64,000 nt of DNA. It comes from Pseudomonadota bacterium (lineage in GTDB: Bacteria > Pseudomonadota > Gammaproteobacteria > Steroidobacterales > Steroidobacteraceae). The notes below the pieces were generated by a model. It ran no database searches. It was not told the DNA's origin and saw only the letters and a list, made by a program, of their open reading frames with translations. The translations under genes were made by a program, and so were the position numbers. Every line of letters begins with the position of its first letter. Position 1 is the stretch's first letter. Location: positions 62,001 through 126,000 of the forward strand of contig JAFAEQ010000044.1 of assembly GCA_023423935.1 (NCBI GenBank). The letters run 5' to 3'. Below are positions 43,672-51,124 of this stretch, one piece after another.

Positions 43672-45141
43672 ATGCGAAAGATCGCCACACTTCTCCTGAC
43701 TGCCTTGCTGTCCGTCGCGGCCGGCGCTCAGAACAATCCCGGGGACGATCTGCCCGACATCGGCAGCCCGGCTCAAACGATGCTGACGCTCGAGGACGAG
43801 TATCAGATCGGTCGCATGATCGTTCGCGGATTGCGCGATCAGGACCAGATCCTGGAAGACCCGGAGGTCACCGAATATCTGCAGTCACTGGGGTCGCGTC
43901 TGTCGAGCGAGGCCCACGATGGCGTGCAGAAGTTCAATTTCTTCGCCGTGAAGGACCGGGCGATCAATGCGTTCGCGTTGCCCGGCGGGTTCATCGGTAT
44001 GAATGCAGGCCTGGTGCTCGAAACGAACAACGAAAGCGAGCTCGCGGGCGTCATGGCGCATGAAATCGCGCACGTCACGCAACGACATATTGCACGCAGC
44101 ATCGAAGCGCAGAGTCGCTCGAGTCTGGTATCGACGGCTGCGATGCTCGCGGCGATTCTCCTGGGTGCCGCTGCGGGTGGCGGCAACGGCGCGATGGCAG
44201 GCGTGGCTGCAGCTCAGTCGCTCGCCATCCAGCAACAGATCAGCTTTACGCGTGCGAATGAAACCGAGGCCGATCGCGTGGGCCTGGGCATTCTCGCGCG
44301 TTCAGGATTCAATCCCGCGGGCATGCCGGCGTTTTTCGAAACGATGAGCCGCCATGCCGGCAGCAGCGAATTGAACATTCCCGAGATGCTTCGCAGCCAT
44401 CCGGTGACGAGCACGCGTATCGCGGAAACCAGAGAACGCGCGGAGCAGCTGGATGTGACCCCCGGTCCCGACAGCATCAGCTATGCGCTCACTTGCGAAC
44501 GTCTGCGTGTGCTCTCCACGCCCGCCGGACGGGATCCGCGCGAGTACTACGGCGCAATCATCCGCAACGAAGCCGACGCCTCGACGGCACAGATCTATGG
44601 CCAGGGCCTCGCACAGATGATGGCCGGACAGGCCGACAAGGCGATCGAGATCTTCCAGCGCCTGCGCGATGCCGACCCGACCGTGACGCAATATCACACT
44701 GCATTGGGACAGGCTCAGCTGCGCGCCGGACAGACCAAAGCCTCGCTTGCGACCCTGTCGAAGGCGCGCGAGCTTTTTCCGCGCAACATCGCCGTGACCG
44801 TCCGCTATGCGGAGACGCTCATGCAGACCGGTGACTCGAAGCGCGCGCACGAGATCCTGCTCGATCTGTTCAACAACGTCCCCCCGACGCCCGAGCAGGC
44901 GCGACTGACGGCTCTCGCGGCGAATGCGGCCGGCGATGTCGCCGACTCTTATTACTACATGTCCGAGTACCACATCATGAGCGGCGATCTGCCTCTGGCG
45001 CTGAATCAGCTCCAACTGGCCTTGGCAGTGCCCAAAATCACTTCGGTGCAGCGCGCTCGGTTCGAGGCACGCCTCGAAGAAATTCAACAAGCGATGCCGA
45101 AGCGGATGCGCCGGGCGGCGACGGGCGCGCGCCTGCAGTAG
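43672..45141 (+). CDS. M48 metalloprotease with TPR domain (BepA-like)
   Basis: Periplasmic protease/chaperone acting on outer-membrane protein assembly (LptD, BamA) in the E. coli homologue BepA. It is 489 residues from the ATG at 43672, with a signal peptide (about 1-19, cleaving after AAGAQ). The zinc motif HEIAH is at 130-134 and the third ligand lies in NETEAD at 196-201. The C-terminal third (about 310-480) contains TPR helices such as GQAQLRAGQTKASLATLSKA. An upstream extension of the frame to 43522 runs into the tRNA repeat region and is rejected. Confidence 0.92.
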   Translation: MRKIATLLLTALLSVAAGAQNNPGDDLPDIGSPAQTMLTLEDEYQIGRMIVRGLRDQDQILEDPEVTEYLQSLGSRLSSEAHDGVQKFNFFAVKDRAINAFALPGGFIGMNAGLVLETNNESELAGVMAHEIAHVTQRHIARSIEAQSRSSLVSTAAMLAAILLGAAAGGGNGAMAGVAAAQSLAIQQQISFTRANETEADRVGLGILARSGFNPAGMPAFFETMSRHAGSSELNIPEMLRSHPVTSTRIAETRERAEQLDVTPGPDSISYALTCERLRVLSTPAGRDPREYYGAIIRNEADASTAQIYGQGLAQMMAGQADKAIEIFQRLRDADPTVTQYHTALGQAQLRAGQTKASLATLSKARELFPRNIAVTVRYAETLMQTGDSKRAHEILLDLFNNVPPTPEQARLTALAANAAGDVADSYYYMSEYHIMSGDLPLALNQLQLALAVPKITSVQRARFEARLEEIQQAMPKRMRRAATGARLQ

Positions 45142-45146
45142 CCGAT

Positions 45147-45264
45147 CTAAGGAAGCTCTGATTTATCGACTTCCCTGACCTTCGCAAGTCTGCAACTGGT
45201 TGAAATGCTTCGGTGGGCGAAGCAACTATGGTTGCGAGTGGCGAATTGATCAGAGGTTACCTAA
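45147..45264. mobile_element. IS5-type MITE, 110 bp with CTAA target duplication
   Basis: The element 45151-45260 has 12-bp terminal inverted repeats, GGAAGCTCTGAT on the left and the inverse of GTAACCTCTGAT on the right (10 of 12 match). It is flanked by CTAA on both sides (45147-45150 and 45261-45264). A 4-bp YTAR duplication is the signature of IS5-group insertion. There is no coding capacity. The rest of the 278-bp gap holds a possible -10 (TAGAAT, 45363-45368) for mlaA. Confidence 0.75.
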
Positions 45265-45419
45265 TCGATAGACCTGCGGCGCCATCCACGCAGACCGTCC
45301 ACCTGTCGCCGAAGCGCCGGTCGTCTTGCGGCGTCAGCGCCGAACTTCCCGGGACGACTTGGTAGAATCCGCGCGACGCCGTACGGCGCGATTCGATCTC
45401 CCACAAGGAAGCCGTTCCC

Positions 45420-46220
45420 ATGTTCTCAACGCCCACGAGCGCTGCAGGAGCCCTGCGCGCGGTTGCCCTGATTGGCGTGCTGCTCGTAAGCGCAGGCTGC
45501 GCAAGCACACCGGGGCGCACCACCGACGATGATCCATGGCAGGGTTTCAATCGCGGCGTCTACAAGTTCAACGACACGATCGATCGTGCGGCCCTGAAGC
45601 CTGCCGCCAAGGGCTATCGCAAGATTACGCCCCGGTGGTTTCGGATCGGCGTAGGTAACTTCTTCTCCAATCTCACCTACCCTACGACCTTCGTGAATCA
45701 GTTTCTGCAAGGCAAGCCGGGGCTCGGCTTCAAGGACACCGGTCGGTTCCTGGTGAACACGACGCTCGGTATCGGCGGGATTCTCGATGTCGCGACCAAG
45801 ATCGGCCTCGATGCACACGACGAAGACTTCGGTCAGACCCTCGCGAAATGGGGCGTGAGCTCAGGGCCGTTCCTCAATCTCCCCTTCTTCGGCCCCTCCT
45901 CGCTACGCGACGCTCCCTCACGTGCGGTGGATTACTTTCTGGAGCCGCTGACCTACGTGGAGATCCCGTGGGAAGCCACCTGGGGTCTGCGCGGTTTCGA
46001 TGTCGTGCACAAACGGTCGGAGCTGTTGCCCCTGGATGAGACGCTCAAGACCGCGTACGACCCGTACGCCTTCATTCGCGACGCGTGGGTTCAGCAACGT
46101 GAGTTCGCGATTTTCGACGGCAATCCACCGCCGGAAACGCTCGAGGAAGATTTTGAGGATGAGGATCCCGCCACTGACGAGACCCCGGCGCCGCCCGAAG
46201 AGCCTGCGCCGACGCCCTGA
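45420..46220 (+). CDS. mlaA: Outer-membrane lipoprotein MlaA (VacJ)
   Basis: Removes phospholipids from the outer leaflet of the outer membrane and passes them to MlaC. It is 266 residues. The signal peptide ends in lipobox LVSAGC with Cys27 as the lipidation site. The family core is WQGFNRGVYKFNDTIDRA, the FFSNLTYPTTFVNQ segment, and GRFLVNTTLGIGGILDVAT. The C-terminus is an acidic proline-rich tail (ETLEEDFEDEDPATDETP). It converges on mlaFEDCB with 3 bp between the stops, so both halves of the pathway are adjacent but on opposite strands. Confidence 0.95.
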   Translation: MFSTPTSAAGALRAVALIGVLLVSAGCASTPGRTTDDDPWQGFNRGVYKFNDTIDRAALKPAAKGYRKITPRWFRIGVGNFFSNLTYPTTFVNQFLQGKPGLGFKDTGRFLVNTTLGIGGILDVATKIGLDAHDEDFGQTLAKWGVSSGPFLNLPFFGPSSLRDAPSRAVDYFLEPLTYVEIPWEATWGLRGFDVVHKRSELLPLDETLKTAYDPYAFIRDAWVQQREFAIFDGNPPPETLEEDFEDEDPATDETPAPPEEPAPTP

Positions 46221-46223
46221 TCG

Positions 46224-46589
46224 TCAGGCAGATGCCGCGTTCTGCTCCGCGGTGGGTTGTGCGACCGCCGCGGATCCGTTCTCGTGCAGCAGATCGTCCA
46301 CCTCGCTGATCCGCGCTAGCGCGACGATCTGCTGAGGGACATGTTCGAAGCGGATCTGCCGGTTCTCTTTCTTCCCCAGTCGCAGCCATTCGAGCAAGAG
46401 CGCCAGACCGGAGCTGTCGCTCTCCGAGACGTTCGCGAGATCCACCACGATCTGAGGCGTGCCGCGGAAAAGAGTGTGGCTCTCTTCGAGCACCTGCCTC
46501 ACGGTGCTCGCATCGAGAACCCCGCAGACACGAAAGCGCCCGTCGCCCTGCGACTCGAGCTGACACGCGGCGTGATGCACTTTCGTCAC
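46224..46589 (-). CDS. mlaB: STAS-domain protein MlaB
   Basis: Cytoplasmic partner of the MlaFEDB phospholipid transporter that stabilises the MlaF ATPase. It is 121 residues, of which about 20-100 form a STAS domain: FRVCGVLDASTVRQV and VVDLANVSESDSSGLALLLEWL with the conserved Ser region. The start is a GTG at 46589 that overlaps the mlaC stop (GTGA). The C-terminal alanine-rich tail is unusual but harmless. Last gene of the operon. Confidence 0.88.
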   Translation of the reverse strand: MTKVHHAACQLESQGDGRFRVCGVLDASTVRQVLEESHTLFRGTPQIVVDLANVSESDSSGLALLLEWLRLGKKENRQIRFEHVPQQIVALARISEVDDLLHENGSAAVAQPTAEQNAASA

Positions 46590-47251
46590 GATTGGCTCGG
46601 CTGCGCCGTCGGTTTCGGCGCCTGGCCGCTGGCGACCTGCTGTTCCAGACGCTGAATCACCGCTTCGAGCCCCTTCTGCTGAATCTCGGCGCCGAAGTCC
46701 GTGCGGAAGGACTTCACGTATGAGACACCTTCGATCTGGACGTCGTACGCCTTCCAGCCCTGCTCCGTTTTGCGCAAAGAGTAGTTCACGGGTATCTGTG
46801 AGCCGTTGTCCCGACGCACCGTGCTGCGCACCGTGGCGACGTTATCGCTCGGGTTTCCCTGGAACGGCAGAATCCGCAGACGGTCCGGGGTGAAATCGAG
46901 CAGTGCGGCGCCGTAGTTCTGCAGCATCGACTGGTAGAACGCGTCGATGAAGCGCTTGCGCTGTTCGGGCGTTGCGGCACGCCAGTTCTTCGCCAGCACG
47001 AGCTGAGCCGCATAGGTCGTATCGAAGTACGGCAGCATGTTCTTATCGACGAGCTGACGGACCTTGGACGGATCCTTCTGGTATTCGGACCGATGCGTGG
47101 AAAGATCCTGCAGCGTCTGCTGGGCAACCTTTTGCACCAGCTCGTAGGGTCCAAGCTGTGCGGCATCATCCGCTGCATGAGCAGTGAACCCCACTGCGAA
47201 CAGCAATGCGCTCATCAGTCCGGCCGTACCGAAAGCTCTGCGATTCATCAT
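46586..47251 (-). CDS. mlaC: Phospholipid-binding protein MlaC
   Basis: Periplasmic shuttle carrying phospholipid between MlaA and MlaD. It is 221 residues with a signal peptide (about 1-28, ending TAHAAD). The family core is VDKNMLPYFDTTYAAQLVLAKNWR then ATPEQRKRFIDAFYQSML. The ATG at 47251 overlaps the mlaD stop as ATGA; a second ATG at 47248 is an alternative. A frame extension to 47623 is rejected because it covers mlaD. Confidence 0.94.
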   Translation of the reverse strand: MMNRRAFGTAGLMSALLFAVGFTAHAADDAAQLGPYELVQKVAQQTLQDLSTHRSEYQKDPSKVRQLVDKNMLPYFDTTYAAQLVLAKNWRAATPEQRKRFIDAFYQSMLQNYGAALLDFTPDRLRILPFQGNPSDNVATVRSTVRRDNGSQIPVNYSLRKTEQGWKAYDVQIEGVSYVKSFRTDFGAEIQQKGLEAVIQRLEQQVASGQAPKPTAQPSQS

Positions 47252-47757
47252 TTCGACTCCTCCGCGGCTGGTTGCTGCTGTCCGCCCGATTCGCTGCCGC
47301 GCTGACTGAACGTGGCAACCAACTGGTTGATCAGGTTTTCCAGGACCAGCGCATCCTGAACCAGTTCGATGCGATCTCCGTTGTGCAGGTATTCCTCGGA
47401 CCCGCCGGCAGTGATGCCGACGTACTGACCACCGAGCAGGCCGGAGGTCATGATCGCTGCATCGCTGTCCTTCGGAATCTGGTTGTAGGCGGTGTTGATC
47501 TTCATCCGAACGACCGCCTTGTAGGCGTTCTGGTCGAGTTTGATCGACTCCACTCTGCCGATCGTCACGCCAGCCATGGACACCGCCGCGCCGACCTTCA
47601 GACTGCCGATGTTCTCGAACCATGCCTCGACGTCATAACCCTTGTTATCGACGGAAAGTTCGCGGTTGGTGATCTGAGTGACCAGGAAAAACAGCGACGC
47701 GAATCCGAGCAGCACGAACAGCCCGGTCGACATTTCTATGGTGCGTGTTGAACGCAT
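47248..47757 (-). CDS. mlaD: MCE-domain protein MlaD
   Basis: Hexameric membrane-anchored MCE ring of the MlaFEDB complex. It is 169 residues with one N-terminal transmembrane helix (about 9-27, GLFVLLGFASLFFLVTQI) and an MCE domain (about 38-115) with VGAAVSMAGVTIGRVESIKL and GLLGGQYVGIT. The C-terminal helix forms the tunnel. It lies 24 bp after mlaE. Confidence 0.95.
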   Translation of the reverse strand: MRSTRTIEMSTGLFVLLGFASLFFLVTQITNRELSVDNKGYDVEAWFENIGSLKVGAAVSMAGVTIGRVESIKLDQNAYKAVVRMKINTAYNQIPKDSDAAIMTSGLLGGQYVGITAGGSEEYLHNGDRIELVQDALVLENLINQLVATFSQRGSESGGQQQPAAEESK

Positions 47758-47781
47758 ATGTGTCCTCGAACCTCTTTCGTT

Positions 47782-48552
47782 TCAGCGCAGCATCACTGCG
47801 GTGAGCATGTAGTTCAGCATCAGCACGAGCACGGCCGAGATCACGACGGTGCGCGTGGTCGCGCGACCCACTCCCTCGGCCGTCGGAATGGCTGTGTACC
47901 CTTCGTACACGGCGATCAGACTGCAGGTCAGCCCGAAGACGCAGCTCTTCACGACACCGTCGGTGACGTCATCGACGCTCACGGCAGCGCGCATCTGCGA
48001 CCAGAACGACGCGGCATCCACACCGAGTTGCTGTACGGCTACGAGCTGCACACCGTAGAGGCCGACACCGATGAAGATCATCGCGAGCAGCGGCAGCGAG
48101 ATCATGCCGCCAAGAAAACGCGGTACCGCGACTCTCAGCACGGGATCCACGGCCATCATTTCCATCGCCGAGAGTTGATCGGTCGCACGCATGAGGCCGA
48201 TCTCGGACGCGAGCGCCGTGCCTGCGCGTCCAGCGAACAGAAGCGCTGTCACGACCGGGCCGAGTTCCTTCAGCAAGGCGAAGGCAGCGCCGACACCCAG
48301 CGATTCCTCGGCACCGAATCGCTGCAGCACTTCGTAGCCCTGCAAGCCCACGACGGCGCCGATGAAGACACCGCAGATCATGATGATGACGAGTGAAAGT
48401 GCGCCGCTGTTGTAGACCTGTTCGATGATCAGCCGCGGACGGGTGATCGCACGCGGCACGTGACCCAGCATGCGCAGCAGGAACCAGGTCACCGAACCGA
48501 CGGCAACCAGGAACTCACGCAGATTGTCGAGGAGCTCGCGCAGGGTCCTCAT
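47782..48552 (-). CDS. mlaE: ABC transporter permease MlaE
   Basis: Membrane permease of the MlaFEDB system, 256 residues (E. coli 260). About five or six hydrophobic spans are visible. Typical sequences are GVFIGAVVGLQGYEVL, ELGPVVTALLFAGRAGTALASEIG (family core, shortened here), and QLSAMEMMAVDPV. It overlaps mlaF by 4 bp. Confidence 0.95.
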   Translation of the reverse strand: MRTLRELLDNLREFLVAVGSVTWFLLRMLGHVPRAITRPRLIIEQVYNSGALSLVIIMICGVFIGAVVGLQGYEVLQRFGAEESLGVGAAFALLKELGPVVTALLFAGRAGTALASEIGLMRATDQLSAMEMMAVDPVLRVAVPRFLGGMISLPLLAMIFIGVGLYGVQLVAVQQLGVDAASFWSQMRAAVSVDDVTDGVVKSCVFGLTCSLIAVYEGYTAIPTAEGVGRATTRTVVISAVLVLMLNYMLTAVMLR

Positions 48553-49400
48553 GCTTCATCCGAAAGCAGTTGGGTGAAGTAGTCGGGCGCCGGGCTGTAG
48601 TGAAACGCCACCGGACCGTCCGCAAGGCCATTCATGAACTGGTGCACGATTTCAGATTGATGATCTTTGAGTTCGACGAAGCTACCTGAGGCTGCGACCT
48701 TGCCGCCTGCGAGCAGGTAACTGGTGTCGGCGAGAATCGATAGTTCTTCCACGTCGTGCGAAACGACGATGCTCGTGATTCCCAGCGCATAGTTCATCTG
48801 CCGCACCAGCCTGACGATCATGCCCATCGAGATGGGATCGAGTCCGGTGAACGGCTCGTCGTAGATCAGCATGTCCGGATCCGTCGCCATGGCTCGCGCC
48901 AACGCGACACGCCGCGCCATACCGCCCGACAACTCAGCCGGCCTGAGACGAGCGGCCCCGCGCAGACCTACCGCCTGCAGCTTGGTGAGCACGATGTGCC
49001 GGATGAGCTCGTCGGGCAGATTCGTGTGCTCGCGCAAGGGAAACGCGACGTTCTCGAACACGTCCATGTCGGTGAGCAAGGCGCCATTCTGGAAGAGCAT
49101 TCCCATCCGCAGGCGCAGCTCATACAACTCCTTGGTCGAAAGCTGCGAAATGTCCACGCCGTCGAACAGGATCTGCCCGCTGTCGGGACGAATCTGCCCG
49201 GTCATCAGGCGCAGCAGCGTCGTCTTGCCCGTGCCGCTCGGTCCCATCACGGCCGTAATACGGCCGCGAGGGATCGAGAGGTTCAGTCCGGAGAAGATGG
49301 CGCGGCTGCCCACCGAATAATGGACATCGCGAATTTCGACGATGTTGTCGGTGGTGATGGGTCTCGGAACCTGTGCGTGCGGCGTATCCGATTGCAACAT
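48549..49400 (-). CDS. mlaF: ABC transporter ATPase MlaF
   Basis: ATPase driving MlaFEDB phospholipid transport at the inner membrane. It is 283 residues (E. coli 269). Walker A is GPSGTGKTT, the signature LSGGMARRVALARA, Walker B LIYDEPFTGLD and the switch His in VVSHDVEE. It is the first gene of mlaFEDCB. The N-terminal 20 residues exceed the family core, and the start at 49400 lacks a clear ribosome site, so a later start is possible. Confidence 0.94.
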   Translation of the reverse strand: MLQSDTPHAQVPRPITTDNIVEIRDVHYSVGSRAIFSGLNLSIPRGRITAVMGPSGTGKTTLLRLMTGQIRPDSGQILFDGVDISQLSTKELYELRLRMGMLFQNGALLTDMDVFENVAFPLREHTNLPDELIRHIVLTKLQAVGLRGAARLRPAELSGGMARRVALARAMATDPDMLIYDEPFTGLDPISMGMIVRLVRQMNYALGITSIVVSHDVEELSILADTSYLLAGGKVAASGSFVELKDHQSEIVHQFMNGLADGPVAFHYSPAPDYFTQLLSDEA

Positions 49401-49418
49401 TCAGCCTTCTTCAGCGTA

Positions 49419-49439
49419 GAGGCGGCCTCAGGCCGCCTC
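49419..49439. terminator. 9-bp hairpin whose loop is the aldolase stop codon
   Basis: GAGGCGGCC / GGCCGCCTC with the 3-nt loop TCA, which is the TGA stop of the minus-strand aldolase (49428-49430). There is no T-tract. It sits in the 27-bp gap between aldolase and mlaF and could act at the RNA level in either direction. Confidence 0.6.
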
Positions 49440-50450
49440 TTGCTCCTGCTTGGCCGTGTAGGTTCCGGTCTGCGCCAGGCTCGTCAGACGTGCGCGGCGC
49501 GAGAAGGCTTTCTGACCTGCGGCGAAGTTCTCTGCCTTTCCGCCCCAAGCCTTGAGCGCCTCGTCCTGCAGAGCGCGTCCATACGAGAACGTCAGCGCCC
49601 AGGGCAGCGGGCCCATCTGATTCATCAGGCTCAGATGCTCCGTGGCTTCGGCCGCGCTCTGTCCTCCGGAAAGGAATGCGATACCCGGCACTGCACTTGG
49701 CACATAGCGCTTCAATACGCGCAGTGTCGCCTCTGCGACCTGCTGCGGATTGGCGCGATTGGATGCCTTCTTCCCCGAAATCACCATGTTGGGCTTCAGA
49801 ATCATGCCTTCGAGATGAATCCGGTGTGAATGCAGCGCCCTGAACACCGTCGACAGTGTCTCAGATGTCACTTCTTCGCAACGCTCGATGCTGTGAGCCC
49901 CGTCCATCAGCACTTCCGGCTCGACGATCGGCACGATGTTGGCTTCCTGACACAGCGCTGCGTAACGAGCGAGCGCATGCGCGTTCGCTTCGATGGCAAA
50001 GCGGGTCGGAATGTCCTGCGCGATATCGATGACTGCACGCCATTTTGCGAAGCGCGCGCCGAGCTTGTAGTACTCCGCCAGGCGGTCGCGCAGACCGTCG
50101 AGACCTTCTGTGATCGTCTCGCCGGGGAAATTCGTGAGCGGCTTTGCGCCCGTATCGACCTTGATGCCCGGGACGATCCCGAGTTTGGACAGATATTGAG
50201 TGAAAGGCACGCCATCTTTGGTCTTCTGGCGCAGCGTTTCGTCGTAGAAAATCACGCCGCTGATGTAGTCGGCGGCCTTCGGGGCAGTGAACAGCATTTC
50301 GCGATAAGTGCGACGTGCTTCTTCTGTCGATTCCAGCCCGATGGTGTCAAAGCGCTTCTTGATCGTGCCGCTCGATTCGTCGGCCGCCAGCAGCCCCTTC
50401 CCCTTCGCCACCATCGCCCTGGCGGTGGTCTCGATCTCGTTGCGATTCAT
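49428..50450 (-). CDS. fba: Fructose-bisphosphate aldolase, class I
   Basis: Schiff-base aldolase for glycolysis/gluconeogenesis. It is 340 residues, of the animal-type class I fold. Schiff-base Lys219 is in GMILKPNMV. GKGLLAADESSGTIKKRF and SGVIFYDETLRQ are hallmarks. The C-terminus lacks the terminal Tyr of vertebrate enzymes. It is divergent from the suf regulator. A leader hairpin (CCTCGCG 50487-50493 with CGCGAGG 50506-50512) lies just upstream. Confidence 0.93.
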   Translation of the reverse strand: MNRNEIETTARAMVAKGKGLLAADESSGTIKKRFDTIGLESTEEARRTYREMLFTAPKAADYISGVIFYDETLRQKTKDGVPFTQYLSKLGIVPGIKVDTGAKPLTNFPGETITEGLDGLRDRLAEYYKLGARFAKWRAVIDIAQDIPTRFAIEANAHALARYAALCQEANIVPIVEPEVLMDGAHSIERCEEVTSETLSTVFRALHSHRIHLEGMILKPNMVISGKKASNRANPQQVAEATLRVLKRYVPSAVPGIAFLSGGQSAAEATEHLSLMNQMGPLPWALTFSYGRALQDEALKAWGGKAENFAAGQKAFSRRARLTSLAQTGTYTAKQEQEAA

Positions 50451-50486
50451 AAACTCTTACACCTCTCATGTGTGTTGCATGGGCGA

Positions 50487-50512
50487 CCTCGCGCCGCCGG
50501 CCGGCCGCGAGG
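50487..50512. promoter_or_regulatory. GC hairpin in the aldolase leader
   Basis: A 7-bp perfect stem CCTCGCG / CGCGAGG with a GC-rich 12-nt loop, 37 bp upstream of the aldolase ATG. Its role is unknown; it may be leader structure or an operator. Confidence 0.4.
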
Positions 50513-50623
50513 GGCGCGTAGGATAACAAAATCACTCCCCGCCTCCGTCGCGATGTTGTCCGCATCAGACAGACCAGGAAGCGATCCGTTGCATTTCGTC
50601 GGGCTAGCCCAATCCAGTGCATT

Positions 50624-50640
50624 GGGACTAAAATAGTCCC
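50624..50640. promoter_or_regulatory. IscR type-1-like operator upstream of the suf operon
   Basis: GGGACTAAAATAGTCCC, a perfect 7-bp inverted repeat with centre AAA. The core matches the published IscR type-1 consensus GACTRWWWYAGTC at every position. It contains TAAAAT (50629-50634), a good -10. It lies 22 bp upstream of the Rrf2 regulator ATG, so the regulator probably represses its own operon. Confidence 0.78.
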
Positions 50641-50662
50641 ATATCCGTTCGGCCCATTTCCA

Positions 50663-51124
50663 ATGCTTCGCATTAGCAAACTCACCGACTACGGCACGAT
50701 CATCCTTGCGCATCTCGCATCGCGTGCAGACCAGCAGCTGGCCGCTGCCGAGGTCGCAGAGCGCACGCGTATCGCATTGCCGACGGTGAGCAAAGTGCTG
50801 AAAACACTGCAACGCGCGGGGCTCGTGACCTCCACGCGCGGCAGCCACGGCGGCTATCAGCTCGCGCAACCAGCAAGCGAAATCACGGCCGTGAAGATCC
50901 TCGATGCGCTCGAGGGACCGTTCGCCATCACTGAATGCAGCGGTGAACACAGTAGTTGCGGCTTCGAATCCAATTGTCGCGTGGGCCACGTCTGGCAACG
51001 CGTGAACGGCGCGATCCGCCGCGCGCTGAGCGATGTCACGCTCGCGCAACTTGCCGGCATTGAACGCGGCAGCGCGACCACCACCATTCCTATCTCCCGG
51101 ATCTCACGCATCACCCACGAGTGA
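50663..51124 (+). CDS. Rrf2-family Fe-S regulator of the SUF system
   Basis: DNA-binding sensor of Fe-S status, 153 residues. An N-terminal winged helix is recognisable as ISKLTDYGTIILAHLA and VSKVLKTLQRAGLVTSTRGSHGGYQL (two halves). Cysteines in ITECSGEHSSCGFESNC can hold a cluster in the Rrf2 manner. The stop overlaps the sufB start (TGATG). The operator just upstream indicates autoregulation. This is the SUF-type regulator rather than E. coli-like IscR, because no iscSUA genes follow. Confidence 0.9.
   Translation: MLRISKLTDYGTIILAHLASRADQQLAAAEVAERTRIALPTVSKVLKTLQRAGLVTSTRGSHGGYQLAQPASEITAVKILDALEGPFAITECSGEHSSCGFESNCRVGHVWQRVNGAIRRALSDVTLAQLAGIERGSATTTIPISRISRITHE

Noticed and set aside
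42638..43699. Open frames through the tRNA-Ser repeat region, including a minus-strand one containing GEGFEPS
   Set aside because: GEGFEPS-type peptides are a known artefact of translating the complement of a tRNA-Ser 3' end; the tRNA and its repeats explain them.
45363..45368. A confident sigma70 promoter for mlaA based on TAGAAT
   Set aside because: No acceptable -35 at the right spacing, so I mention it only as a possible -10.
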